Shown: in pieces, positions 1 to 9,800 of the stretch | Layout: each line of letters starts with the position of its first letter | Numbering within the stretch: the first letter of the stretch is position 1 | NCBI GenBank assembly: GCA_000620205.1 | Contig: JHVP01000002.1 | Coordinates: 310,001 to 374,000, forward strand | Reading direction: 5' to 3' | From: Geodermatophilaceae bacterium URHA0031 | Lineage (GTDB): Bacteria; Actinomycetota; Actinomycetes; Mycobacteriales; Geodermatophilaceae | Length of the DNA stretch: 64,000 bases | Made by a program: the position numbers and the translations under genes | The notes under the pieces: generated by a model | Told to the model about the DNA's origin: nothing | The model's input: only the letters and a program-made list of their open reading frames with translations | The model's database searches: none

Positions 1-2037
1 GAGGGCGTCGCGCAGCGCCGGCACCAGGGTGAGGTGACCGGCGGCGAGGGAGGAGACGCCGACGACGTGCACGTCGGCCTCCACCGCCTGGCGGGCGACC
101 TCGTCCGGGGTCTGGAACAGCGGGCCGACGTCGACGTCGAAGCCGAGGTCGGCGAAGGCGGTGGCGATCACCTTCTGGCCGCGGTCGTGGCCGTCCTGGC
201 CCATCTTGGCGACCAGGATCCGCGGCCGGCGCCCCTCGGCCTCGGCGAACTGCGCGGCCATCGCGCGGGTGTCCTCCACCGGGCCGGATCCTCCTGCCTC
301 GTCGCGGTACACCCCGGAGATGGTCCGCACCTGGCCGGCGTGCCGGCCGTAGACCGCCTCCAGCGCGTCGGAGATCTCCCCCACCGTCGCCTTCGCCCGG
401 GCCGCGTCCACGGCGAGCTTCAGCAGGTTCGAGTCAAGGTCGCTGCCCCGGCGCCCCTCGGCCGCGGCGCGGGCGGCATCGGTCAGCCGGGACAGCGTCT
501 CGCGGGTGGCCGCCTCGTCGCGGGACGCGCGCAGCTCGGCCAGCCGGGCCTTCTGCTGGGCCAGCACGTCGGCGTTGTCCACCCGCAGCACCTCGACGGC
601 CTCGTCGGCGTCGACCCGGTACTTGTTGACCCCGATCACCGGCTGGCGGCCCGAGTCGATCCGCGCCTGGGTGCGGGCCGCGGCCTCCTCGATCCGCAGC
701 TTCGGGATGCCGTCGTCGATGGCCTGGGCCATCCCGCCGTGCTGGGCGACCTCCTGGATGTGCGCCCAGGCGCGGCGGGCCAGGTCGTAGGTGAGCTTCT
801 CCACGTACGCCGAGCCGCCCCACGGGTCGATCACCCGCGTCGTCCCGGACTCCTGCTGCAGCAGCAGCTGGGTGTTCCGCGCGATCCGGGCGGAGAAGTC
901 CGTCGGCAGGGCGAGGGCCTCGTCCAGGGCGTTGGTGTGCAGCGACTGGGTGTGCCCCTGGGTCGCGGCCATCGCCTCCAGGCAGGTCCGGACGACGTTG
1001 TTGTAGACGTCCTGCGCGGTCAGCGACCAACCCGAGGTCTGGGAGTGGGTGCGCAGCGACAGCGACTTGTCCTTCTGCGCGCCGGCCTCCTTGACCAGCT
1101 TGGCCCACAGCAGCCGGCCGGCGCGGAGCTTGGCGACCTCCATGAAGAAGTTCATCCCGATGCCCCAGAAGAAGCTCAGCCGCGGGGCGAACACGTCGAC
1201 GTCCATCCCCGCGGCCTTGCCCGCCTGCAGGTACTCCACCCCGTCGGCCAGGGTGTAGGCCAGCTCCAGGTCGGCCGTCGCCCCGGCCTCCTGGATGTGG
1301 TAGCCGGAGATGGAGATCGAGTTGTACCGCGGCATCTGCTGCGAGGTGAACGCGAAGATGTCGCTGATGATCTGCATCGAGGGCTTGGGCGGGTAGATGT
1401 AGGTGTTGCGGACCATGAACTCCTTGAGGATGTCGTTCTGGATCGTCCCCGTGAGCCGGTCCGGGCTCACCCCCTGCTCCTCGGCGGCGACCACGTAGAG
1501 CGCCAGCACCGGCAGCACCGCGCCGTTCATGGTCATCGACACGCTCATCCGGTCGAGCGGGATGCCGTCGAAGAGCTGCCGCATGTCCAGGATCGAGTCG
1601 ATCGCCACCCCGGCCATCCCGACGTCGCCGACCACGCGCGGGTGGTCGGAGTCGTAGCCGCGGTGGGTGGGCAGGTCGAAGGCGACGCTCAGCCCCTTCT
1701 GCCCGGCGGCCAGGTTGCGCCGGTAGAACGCGTTGGACTCCGCGGCGGTGGAGAACCCGGCGTACTGCCGGACCGTCCACGGCTGGGTAGTGTACATCGT
1801 CGGGTACGGCCCGCGCAGGTACGGCGCGATCCCCGGGAACGTGTGCAGGAAGTCCACGTCGGCCAGGTCGTCGTGGGTGGCCACCGGCGGGACGGCGATC
1901 CCCTCCGGGGTCTCCCAGGTCGCCTCCGCCACGCTGCGCCCGGTCGCCGTCTCGTAGGCGGCCGCCCAGTCCGCCGGCGTCGCCGTCGGCTGCGGCTGCC
2001 CCAGCTCCAGGGAGCCGAAGTCGGGGATCCCGCTCAT
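1..2037 (-). CDS. mutB: Methylmalonyl-CoA mutase large (catalytic) subunit, 3' end outside window
   Basis: Adenosylcobalamin-dependent isomerase that interconverts (R)-methylmalonyl-CoA and succinyl-CoA, the last step of propionyl-CoA assimilation. The 679 codons present run from ATG at 2037 off the left edge; family length is about 730, so roughly 50 C-terminal residues are missing. The N-terminal TIM-barrel domain carries the usual mutase segments ([20 protein letters not shown], then [12 protein letters not shown]). Near the cut end the cobalamin domain shows GQDGHDRG, whose His is the lower axial cobalt ligand. The start is fixed by an ATGA overlap with the mutA stop, so both subunits should be translationally coupled. 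The frame runs to the edge without a stop. Confidence 0.95.
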   Translation of the reverse strand, partial: MSGIPDFGSLELGQPQPTATPADWAAAYETATGRSVAEATWETPEGIAVPPVATHDDLADVDFLHTFPGIAPYLRGPYPTMYTTQPWTVRQYAGFSTAAESNAFYRRNLAAGQKGLSVAFDLPTHRGYDSDHPRVVGDVGMAGVAIDSILDMRQLFDGIPLDRMSVSMTMNGAVLPVLALYVVAAEEQGVSPDRLTGTIQNDILKEFMVRNTYIYPPKPSMQIISDIFAFTSQQMPRYNSISISGYHIQEAGATADLELAYTLADGVEYLQAGKAAGMDVDVFAPRLSFFWGIGMNFFMEVAKLRAGRLLWAKLVKEAGAQKDKSLSLRTHSQTSGWSLTAQDVYNNVVRTCLEAMAATQGHTQSLHTNALDEALALPTDFSARIARNTQLLLQQESGTTRVIDPWGGSAYVEKLTYDLARRAWAHIQEVAQHGGMAQAIDDGIPKLRIEEAAARTQARIDSGRQPVIGVNKYRVDADEAVEVLRVDNADVLAQQKARLAELRASRDEAATRETLSRLTDAARAAAEGRRGSDLDSNLLKLAVDAARAKATVGEISDALEAVYGRHAGQVRTISGVYRDEAGGSGPVEDTRAMAAQFAEAEGRRPRILVAKMGQDGHDRGQKVIATAFADLGFDVDVGPLFQTPDEVARQAVEADVHVVGVSSLAAGHLTLVPALRDAL

Positions 2038-3977
2038 GCCCGCACCTCCTCACCTGAGGGGCCATGTTGGCCAACATGGCCCTCGTTGGGGACGCCGAGC
2101 TGGTCCGCGACCTCCCGCAGGACGGCGAGGGCGTCACACCCGGCGTACACGTACCCGTCCACCCCGTCCACCGCCAGGGATGGCGGCCCGGCGAGCCACA
2201 CCTGCGTCGCCCCGGCCGCGCGCAGCTCGGCGGCCAGCCCGGCGGCGTCGGCGGCGTAGTCCCGGTCGGTGCCGCACAGGCAGGCCACCGTCGTCGACGC
2301 GTCGGCGAAGCCGGCGACGCCGTCGCCGGCCGGGGTCTGCAGCCCGCCGGCGCCGAAGAGGTTGGCGGCGAAGCCGGCCCGGGCGGTGTGCCGGGCCGCC
2401 GGGCCGAGGGTGGCCAGGTACACCCGCGGTCGCGGCCGGACCGCCTCGACGGCGTCCCGCAGTTGCTCGTAGGCCTGGGCTGCCCGCACCCGGGGCAGTC
2501 CTCCGGACGGCGGAGCGGCGGCCGGACGGCGGGTGGGCAGCACCTCCGCCGGGTCGGGGAACTCGCTCACGCCGGTGAGCGCGTCGGTCCGGGTGGCCAG
2601 CCGCTGGGCGCGGTCGGCCCAGGCGGCGGCGATCCGCTCGCCGACCAGACCGCTGGACAGCGCGGCGGCCAGCCCACCGGCCCGCTCGATCTCGGTGAAC
2701 CACGCCCAGGCCGCCCGGGCCAGGTCCTCGGTCAGCGACTCGACGTACCAGGAGCCGCCGGCCGGGTCCAGCACCCGGGCCAGCGACCCCTCCTCCACCA
2801 GCAGGCTCTGCGTGTTCCGCGCGATCCGCCGGGAGAAGGCGTCCGGCAGCCCCAGCGCCGCGTCGAACGGCTGCACCGTCACCACGTCCGCGCCGCCCAC
2901 GCCCGCGGCGAAGCAGGCCACCGTGGTGCGCAGCATGTTCACCCACGGGTCGTGCTTCGTGGTCATCACCGACGAGGTCACCGCGTGCTGCCGCGTCGCG
3001 CGCGCCTCCGGCGCCGCCCCGCTGGCCTCGCCCACCCGGTCCCACAACCGGCGGGCGGCCCGCAGCCCGGCGATCGTCGTGAACTGGTCGGCGCTGGCTG
3101 AGAACCGGAACTCCAGCTGCCCGAACGCCTCGTCCACGGTGAGGCCCTGGTCGGTGAGCGCCCGCAGGTAGGCCACCCCCGCGGCCACCGCGCAGCCCAG
3201 CTCCTCCACCGCCGAGGCGCCGGCGTCGGCGAAGACCGTGCCGTCGACCACCACGCTGCGCCACCCCGCCGGGGTCCGGCGGGCGACGTCGGCCAGCCCG
3301 CTGAGGTCCTGCGGCTCACCCGTGGCGGCGTGCAGACCCAGCGGGTCCAGGCCCAGGCAGCCGCCCGGCGCCAGGTCGGTACGGCCCTCGACCAACGCCA
3401 GGAACGCCTCAGCGGCCGGGCTGCCACCGGAGAGGCTCACCGGCGCGAGGTCCAGGTAGACGTCGGTGAGCACCTCACCGAGCGCCTCGACCGGCACGGC
3501 GCCCTCGCCGAGCACCAGCCACAGCGAGGAGACGCCGTTCTCCAGGTCCGCCGCGATCGCCTCTCGAGTCGCTGCGACGTCCGGGTCGGCGTGCCGCTGA
3601 CGGACGTCCCAGCCGGCCGGCACCTCGGTGTCCGCCCCACCGGCCGCGGTCACGCCCGCGGAACCGGCCCGGGCACCGCGGACGAACGGCGGCAGGCCGG
3701 GCACCCCGGCCAGCGCCGGCAGATCGCCGGCGTCCTCGGCGGTGTAGAGGGGCGCGACGCTGACCCCGGTGGCGACCGGGACCCGCAGCGCGTCCTCGAC
3801 CGGGTCGGGCAGCTCCTCGCGACCGGCCTTGCGCAGCACCCCCGCCACCAGGTCGCGCCACTGGGCCCGGCTCGCCACCGGGAACTCCCCGGCGAGCTCG
3901 AGCAGCTCGGGTGCCGCCGGCTCGGCCGGCGGTGCGCCCTCGGGTGTCGTGGTCTGCTGGTCGGTGGAACGCATCAT
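2034..3977 (-). CDS. mutA: Methylmalonyl-CoA mutase small subunit
   Basis: Structural partner of MutB in the heterodimeric mutase. The 647-residue product matches the usual small-subunit length of 620-650. It has the barrel half ([10 protein letters not shown], then [19 protein letters not shown]) and a C-terminal cobalamin-like domain that lacks the DxHxxG cobalt-ligand motif, as expected because only the large subunit binds B12. Two Met codons open the frame (MMRSTDQ), with AGGGA a few bases upstream. It is the first gene of the mutAB operon and its TGA overlaps the mutB ATG. Confidence 0.93.
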   Translation of the reverse strand: MMRSTDQQTTTPEGAPPAEPAAPELLELAGEFPVASRAQWRDLVAGVLRKAGREELPDPVEDALRVPVATGVSVAPLYTAEDAGDLPALAGVPGLPPFVRGARAGSAGVTAAGGADTEVPAGWDVRQRHADPDVAATREAIAADLENGVSSLWLVLGEGAVPVEALGEVLTDVYLDLAPVSLSGGSPAAEAFLALVEGRTDLAPGGCLGLDPLGLHAATGEPQDLSGLADVARRTPAGWRSVVVDGTVFADAGASAVEELGCAVAAGVAYLRALTDQGLTVDEAFGQLEFRFSASADQFTTIAGLRAARRLWDRVGEASGAAPEARATRQHAVTSSVMTTKHDPWVNMLRTTVACFAAGVGGADVVTVQPFDAALGLPDAFSRRIARNTQSLLVEEGSLARVLDPAGGSWYVESLTEDLARAAWAWFTEIERAGGLAAALSSGLVGERIAAAWADRAQRLATRTDALTGVSEFPDPAEVLPTRRPAAAPPSGGLPRVRAAQAYEQLRDAVEAVRPRPRVYLATLGPAARHTARAGFAANLFGAGGLQTPAGDGVAGFADASTTVACLCGTDRDYAADAAGLAAELRAAGATQVWLAGPPSLAVDGVDGYVYAGCDALAVLREVADQLGVPNEGHVGQHGPSGEEVRA

Positions 3978-4008
3978 CGGTCCCTGCCTCTCAGGTGCCT
4001 GGCAGCAT

Positions 4009-5259
4009 CTACCCCGGCACGTTACCGAGCACGCCTGCGGCGTCCGACGCCAGCGCGTGCAGGGCGGTGCGGGCCATCAGCCGCACGCCCACCCCGATCG
4101 CCCGTTCGTCGACGTCGAAGGTCCCCCGGTGCAGGTCCAGCGGCGCGCCCTGACCGTGCGTGCCCAGCCGGGCCAGCGCGATCGGCAGCACCTCGGCGAA
4201 CCAGCCGAAGTCCTCCCCGCCCATGCTCTGCGGCGACTGGGCCAGGCCCTCGCTGCCCACCGTCTCCAGCGCCGCCGAGCGCAGCAGCGCGACGCTGCGC
4301 GGGTCGTTGACCACCGGCGGCACCCCGCGGACGTACTCGATGGCGACCCCGGCACCGGACACCTGGGCCACCTCGGTGACCAGCCGGCGGACCAGGTCCT
4401 CCGCCTCGCTCCACACCGTCCGGTCCAGGACCCGCAGCGTGCCGCGCAGCGTGCCGGTCTGCGGGATGGCGTTCGGCGCCACCCCGGAGCTGACCGCCCC
4501 CCAGACCAGGGAGACGCTGGAGCGGGGGTCGACCAGCCGGGACAGCAGCCCCGGCACCTCGGTGACCACCCGGCCCAGCGCATGCACCAGGTCGACGGTC
4601 AGCTGCGGGCGGGCGGTGTGCCCGCCGGGACCGGTGAGCGTCACCTCGATCCGGTCGCAGGCCGCGGTGATCGAGCCGGTGCGCAGCCCCACCATGCCGA
4701 CCGGCAGCGACGGGTCGCAGTGCAGCGCGAAGGCGCGGCTGGCCCCGGCGAGCACGCCCTCGTCGACGACCTGCCGCCCACCGCCGGGCACCTGTTCCTC
4801 GGCCGGCTGGAAGACGCAGCGCACCGTGCCGGGGAGCCGGTCCAGCGAGGCCAGCGCGAGCGCGACGCCCAGCAGGACGGTGGTGTGCACGTCGTGCCCG
4901 CACGCGTGGCAGAGCCCGTCGCGGGTCGAGGCGTAGGGCACGTCCTTGGGGTCGTGCAGCGGCAGCGCGTCGATGTCGGCCCGGAGCACCACCACGGGCC
5001 CGTCGCCGGCGTCCCCGCCGACGTCGCAGACCAGCCCGGTGCCGCCCGCGAGCCGTCGCGGCTGCAGGCCGGCGGCGGTCAGCCGCTGCTCGAGGAACGC
5101 GGTGGTCTCGACCTCGGCGAAGCCCAGCTCGGGGTGCGCGTGCAGGTGCCGGCGGACGGCGACCAGCTCGTCGTGGTGGGACCGCGACCAGGCGTCGACC
5201 GCGGCGCCGGCGTCGTCCCCGGGCCGGCCCGTCACGTCGTCCACCCCCCGGCCGGTCAC
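4009..5259 (-). CDS. M20D-family amidohydrolase (AmiA/AmiB-like metallopeptidase)
   Basis: Predicted zinc-dependent amidohydrolase that releases an amino acid or acyl group from an N-acyl or peptide substrate; the true substrate is unknown. The M20D motifs occur in order: HAHPELGF, ADIDALPL, HACGHDVHTTV, FQPAEEQVPGGG and MGGEDFGWFAE. The chosen GTG at 5259 overlaps the stop of the upstream carboxylate-amine ligase (GTGA); in-frame GTG codons at 5244 and 5235 are alternatives. The product is 416 residues, normal for the family. In M. tuberculosis two such genes (amiA1, amiB1) lie beside deoD/punA and pmmB, and this window keeps that neighbourhood, so a salvage or peptide-recycling role is plausible but not shown. 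Confidence 0.88.
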   Translation of the reverse strand: MTGRGVDDVTGRPGDDAGAAVDAWSRSHHDELVAVRRHLHAHPELGFAEVETTAFLEQRLTAAGLQPRRLAGGTGLVCDVGGDAGDGPVVVLRADIDALPLHDPKDVPYASTRDGLCHACGHDVHTTVLLGVALALASLDRLPGTVRCVFQPAEEQVPGGGRQVVDEGVLAGASRAFALHCDPSLPVGMVGLRTGSITAACDRIEVTLTGPGGHTARPQLTVDLVHALGRVVTEVPGLLSRLVDPRSSVSLVWGAVSSGVAPNAIPQTGTLRGTLRVLDRTVWSEAEDLVRRLVTEVAQVSGAGVAIEYVRGVPPVVNDPRSVALLRSAALETVGSEGLAQSPQSMGGEDFGWFAEVLPIALARLGTHGQGAPLDLHRGTFDVDERAIGVGVRLMARTALHALASDAAGVLGNVPG

Positions 5260-6410
5260 GGGCTGGCCGGCGACACCGCGGGCAGCCCGTCGCGCATCTC
5301 GGCGAGCAGGCTGTCCACGACCGGGAGCAGGTCGCCGTCGGAGGAGGCGGCGACGGCCCGCTGGCGCTGGTAGGACGCGCCGACGGCGAGCACCCGCGTG
5401 ACGTCGGCGAGCTCGGCCTCGCAGCCCAGCCGCCGGGCCACCGGGGTGAGCTCCTCGACCAGCTCGGCGATCGCCTCGCGGACCGGCGCGACGGTGCCCT
5501 GCTCGTCGACGACGATCTCGGCGTCCAGCCCGTACCGGACCGCCCGCCACTTGTTCTCCCGCAGGATCCAGTCGGTCGGGGCGGGCAGCGTGTAGCCGCG
5601 GTCGAGCTGGGTGTCGAACTGCTCGACCAGGCACTGCGCCAGCGCGGCCACGGCGCCGATCTCGTCCAGGCTGGGCAGGCCGTCGCAGACCCGCAGCTCC
5701 ACGGTGCCGAAGTCCGGGTGCGGGCGGACGTCCCACCACACCTCGCGGACGCTCTCGATCGCCCCAGCCCGGATCAGGGTCTCCATGTACTCCTCGAACT
5801 CGGCCCAGTCGGCGAGCTGGTGCGGGAGCCCGCCGGTCGGCATGCCCTCGAACACCTTGGTCCGCGCCGAGGCGAGCCCGGTGTCGCAGCCGGCCCAGAA
5901 CGGCGAGGACGCCGACAGGGCGAGGAAGTGCGGCAGGTACTGGGACAGCGCGTTGACGATGGGGATCGCCTTCTCCGGCGACTGGACGCCGACGTGCACG
6001 TGCACCCCGAAGATCTGCAGCCGGCGGGCGAGCCACTGCATCCGCTCGACCAGCTCGGCGTACCGCTCCTTCGGCGAGATCTCCTGGGAGTCCCAGCGGG
6101 TGAAGGGGTGGCTGCCGGCGCACATCACGCCCAGACCGCGGCGCTCGGCGGCGGCGACGACCTCGGCCAGGGTGCCGGCCAGGTCGGCCTTGGCCTCCGC
6201 CACGGTGGTGCAGACGCCGGTGATGATCTCGATCGTCGACTGGAGCAGCTCGTGCTTGGCCTTGGGGTGCTCCTCGAGGCCGGCCGGGGTGATGTCGGCG
6301 AGGATCTCGGTGGCTCCCGCGGTGAGCTCGCGGCTCTGCGGGTCGATGAGCTGGAGCTCCCACTCGACGCCCAGGCTCGAGCGCTCGGAGGAGTGGAAGG
6401 GTATCTGCAC
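5256..6410 (-). CDS. Carboxylate-amine ligase, glutamate-cysteine ligase type 2 (YbdK-like)
   Basis: ATP-dependent ligase of the GCS2 family, which forms a gamma-glutamyl or similar amide bond. The product is 384 residues. It has the N-terminal GVEWELQLID motif and FGVHVHVGV, both typical of YbdK and EgtA-like proteins. The GTG start at 6410 is supported by a TANNNT box (TAGACT on the minus strand) six bases upstream and no Shine-Dalgarno, so the mRNA is probably leaderless. The downstream amidohydrolase overlaps its stop, suggesting a two-gene operon. Mycothiol-making actinobacteria do not use glutathione, so the substrate should not be assumed to be cysteine. Confidence 0.88.
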   Translation of the reverse strand: MQIPFHSSERSSLGVEWELQLIDPQSRELTAGATEILADITPAGLEEHPKAKHELLQSTIEIITGVCTTVAEAKADLAGTLAEVVAAAERRGLGVMCAGSHPFTRWDSQEISPKERYAELVERMQWLARRLQIFGVHVHVGVQSPEKAIPIVNALSQYLPHFLALSASSPFWAGCDTGLASARTKVFEGMPTGGLPHQLADWAEFEEYMETLIRAGAIESVREVWWDVRPHPDFGTVELRVCDGLPSLDEIGAVAALAQCLVEQFDTQLDRGYTLPAPTDWILRENKWRAVRYGLDAEIVVDEQGTVAPVREAIAELVEELTPVARRLGCEAELADVTRVLAVGASYQRQRAVAASSDGDLLPVVDSLLAEMRDGLPAVSPASP

Positions 6411-6416
6411 GCGGCG

Positions 6417-6422
6417 AGTCTA
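6417..6422 (-). promoter_or_regulatory. Putative -10 box for leaderless carboxylate-amine ligase mRNA
   Basis: TAGACT on the minus strand fits the actinobacterial TANNNT -10 consensus and ends six bases before the GTG at 6410. The transcript would begin at or next to the start codon. No clear -35 was recognised. Confidence 0.5.
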
Positions 6423-6483
6423 AGGACGACCACGATCACCCGCCGGACGGCGGCCGCTTCCCACCTCCGCGGCGCGAGGCGCC

Positions 6484-6523
6484 CCGCAACCGGACCGCAA
6501 CCCACCGGATGAGGACCGCAACC
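6484..6523. promoter_or_regulatory. Three phased CCGCAACC direct repeats (SARP-type operator candidate)
   Basis: CCGCAACC occurs exactly at 6484-6491, 6495-6502 and 6516-6523, so the starts are 11 and 21 bases apart, one and two helical turns. SARP/BTAD regulators are known to bind short direct repeats with about 11- or 22-base spacing just upstream of a -10 box. The site lies between the divergent carboxylate-amine ligase gene and the 87-residue secreted protein gene, and close to the SARP-domain gene at 6861-11264. Binding by that regulator is inference. Confidence 0.45.
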
Positions 6524-6584
6524 GCCTCCCGCTGTGCTGAGGGTCTCGCCGGGACACCCCCGGCCCTCCCCGGAGGTACCGGCC

Positions 6585-6848
6585 ATGTCCACCCGCCGAT
6601 CCGCCCTGCAGCGCACCGCCGTCCTCACCGCCGCCGTCGCCCTCGCGACCGGCGTGGCCGTGGCGGGCCCCGCGGGCGCGGCCGCCCCCGCGGCGGTGTC
6701 CGACCCGGCTGCCTGCGCAGCACTGCTGACCCAGGTGCTGACCTGGCCGGGCGGTGTCCGCGAGCCGGGCAGCCCGCAGCGCTTCTCAGACGCCTACGAG
6801 AGCCACCTGCTCCGGCAGCCGCCGTGCGCGGCCCTGCTACCGGGCTGA
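6585..6848 (+). CDS. Small secreted protein of unknown function
   Basis: An 87-residue product with a clear Sec signal peptide: MSTRRSALQR, then a hydrophobic core to about residue 27 and an AGAAAPA-type cleavage region near residues 31-36. The mature part is only about 50 residues. It has two Cys (44 and 81), each followed by AALL, a small internal echo that could frame a disulfide. CGGAGG at 6571-6576 is a good ribosome binding site for the ATG at 6585. It faces the end of the BTAD/WD40 gene with a 12-base gap, and three phased direct repeats lie upstream. I recognise no family. Confidence 0.7.
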   Translation: MSTRRSALQRTAVLTAAVALATGVAVAGPAGAAAPAAVSDPAACAALLTQVLTWPGGVREPGSPQRFSDAYESHLLRQPPCAALLPG

Positions 6849-6860
6849 TGGAGACCTGGA

Positions 6861-9800
6861 TCAGCTGAGGTCACTGCAGGTGGGCCGCGGGTCCCGGCCG
6901 GGCAGGTAGCGGTCCCACTCCGATGCGGTCAGGTCGCGTCCGACGATGGCGCACGCCTCCCGTAGCCACACCGAGGGGTCCATCGGGTAGCGCCAGCCGG
7001 TCCGCTCGCCACTGAGGACGACGACCTCCGACGACGGAGCGGGCACGAGGTGGGCGAAGCCCCCGCCGGCGACGTCCGACCCGGGCAGCCGCCGGGCCAG
7101 CACAACGCCGCGGTCGACGTCGAAGAGCGACACCGTCCCGTCCCGGCCGGTGGTGACGACGGTCCGGCTGTGGGCCAGCCACTCCACCTGCAGCATCGAC
7201 TCGTCGTGCATGGTCACCGGCTCCCCCACCGGCTGCCAGGTGGACGTGTCGAAGACGTGCAGCAGGCCCGCATCTCCGCCGGCGGCCAGCAAGGTGCCGT
7301 CCGTGGAGAAGGCCGGGGTCCCGACCTGGTCGTCCACGGTCAGCGTCACCACTCGTTCGACGTCCAGGGTCCGCGCGTCGAGGAGCCGGATCTCCGGGAA
7401 GACGGTGCTCGTCACAGCGATCAGCCGGCCGTCGGGAGAACTCGCCATGCCCTGGGCGGGACCGCCGATGTCCACCGGTCGCTGCGGCTGCCAGGTCGCG
7501 GTGTCGATGACGAGGAGCGCTCCCCCCACACCGTCGAGGACGGGGCCTTCCGCGCCCAGCAGCAGCCGCTCGCCGTCGGGGGTCCAGCCGGCGCACCAGA
7601 CCAGGGTGGCCGGTGGCAGAGGCACCGTGGCCACGACCGCGCGGGTGCGCGCGTCGAGCACCGTGACACCGCGGCCCCAGGTGACCGCCACCAGGCTGCG
7701 ATCGGGGCTCACGGCCACCGACGAGCCGAACGTCGCCAACACCGTGTTGCCCACCGGCACGGAGTCCACGACCCGCCCCGTCCGGGGGTCGAGGAACGTG
7801 GCCTCCACGCTGACCGTCTCCGGGCCCGCCGCCCCGACCCGCGCACCGGCGCTGGTCCCCGGGCGGGTCGGGGCGACCAGGAGCCGCCCGGGCTCCACCA
7901 CCTGCGGCTGGTTGGAGATCCATCGGCCGTCCAGGCCCGGGACGGACCGGCCGAACCCGCCGTCGGCGGTCATGTCCCAGGTGATGATGGTCTCGTCCCG
8001 CGACATCGTGACCACTCGATGCCCGTCGGCGGTCACGGCCACAGCGACGACGTCGCCGCCGTGGCCGGTGAGCTCCTCTCGTTGGGACCAGCGACCGCTG
8101 GCCGGGTCGACGTGCCACACGATCACCGCGGGCCCGTCGCCGACGGTGACCGCCCACGTCCCGTCGGGGGCGATCGCGATGTCCCGTACCTGCTGTTGGT
8201 GGGCGTCGAGCTGCTGGACCAGGGTGCCGGTGGCGTCGAGCAGGGTGACCCTGCCGTCCTCCCACATCTCGGCCGCGCCGCTGGGCAGAGCCGCCAGAAC
8301 CGGGCTGGACACCGGGGCGGACTCGGTCGAGACCACGGCCGTCCGCCCGTCGGCCAACCCGATCAAGAGCGGTGGGGTCGAGTGCGCGGTGTCCTCCAGG
8401 ACGGCGGAGCCGCCGTCGTCGGCGAAGGACACGGCCATGTCCTCGAGGGGGCCGGGGAAGACGCCGCCGATTCCGGTCCGCCGCGCCGTCCCGTCCGCCA
8501 CGTCGACGTCGGTGACGCTCCATGCCGTGGTCGTGTCCGCCACGGCGCCGTCCGGGACGCCGGGCGGGGCGGCCACGACGAGGTGGACGCGGCGACCGTC
8601 CGCAGTGAAGGCACCGCTCACCGGCAGCCCCCCGATCGCCGGACCGTCGACGACGAGCCGGGTCGATCCGTCCGCGGCGATCGTGCGCAGCCACGGGCTC
8701 CCCCGGCTGTCCTGGCCGGCAGCCATCAGCACGTCCTCCGACGGCGAGGGGGCCGTGACCCGCCATCCGCCGCCCCATCCCCGGGGGGCGTCCAGAGCGA
8801 CCGGCGGTGTGACCGACCCGACCTTCCAGGAATAGAGGTCGTTGCCTGCGTAGAAGAACAACACGCGGCCACCGCCGGCGAGGTGGGCCGCCCACGGGTC
8901 GCCGTCGAACGGGACGACCCGCTCCACCCGCCGGTGCTCGGCGAGCGAGGTCAGCAACCCGTCCTGGGTGTCAGGGGTGTCGGCCAGCCGCACGGCCTGG
9001 GCGGCGAGCAGCAGGGAGAGGTCCAGCGTGTCCGCGGAGGCAGACAGGGCGGCCAGCCGGTTCGCGTCGGCGTCCAGCGAGGTCTGCTGGGCGTCCCTCC
9101 GGGCGACGACGGCCAGCACGGTGGCGGTCAGCGCGACCACGAGGACGACGGCCAGCCCGACGGCCAACCGCCGGGTCCGGTGCCGGGCCGCGGCCTCGCG
9201 GTCGCCCCGCTGGCGGGCCTGGGTCAGCTCCTCGTCGGCCCGGGACCGGGACGCCTCGAGGAACCGTCGCTCGATCGGCGTGGTCTCGGCCCCCGGGCCG
9301 GCCGCCCAGTCCAGCGCGGCCGCCAGCCGGGCGCCCCGGTAGAGCTCGTCGTCCGGGCGCCCGCCGTCCTCCCACTCGCGGGCCGCCGGCGCCAGGTGCC
9401 GCCGCACGGCCCGGCCGACGGCGTCGTCCTCCAGCCAGCGCACCAGCCGGGGCCACCCGGTGAGCAGCGCCTCGTGCGCGACCTCCACCTGGTCCCCGTG
9501 CACGGCCAGGAGCCGCCGGCTGACGAACGCCTCGACGACCCGCCGTCGCGCCGACGCCACGTCGCTGTCCAGGTCCAGCTCGCGGAGGGGCACCGGACGC
9601 CGGACGACGAGACCACCGTCGCCACAGTCGGCGAACCGCACCATCAGGTGGTGGGCCTGCTCCCGCCCGGCGTCGTCCAGGGCCGCGTACGCCGTCTCGG
9701 CGGAGCGGGTCATCGCGCCCGCCACCCCGCCGGCTCCGAGGTAGCCGGCCAGGGTCAGCCGGTCCCCGAGGCGCCGCTCCCAGGTCCCGACGAGCGCCGT

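Noticed and set aside
34-2259. 741-codon open frame on the plus strand
   Set aside because: It is antisense to mutB, which has full motif support. Low-complexity Arg/Gly/Val composition marks it as a G+C-driven shadow.
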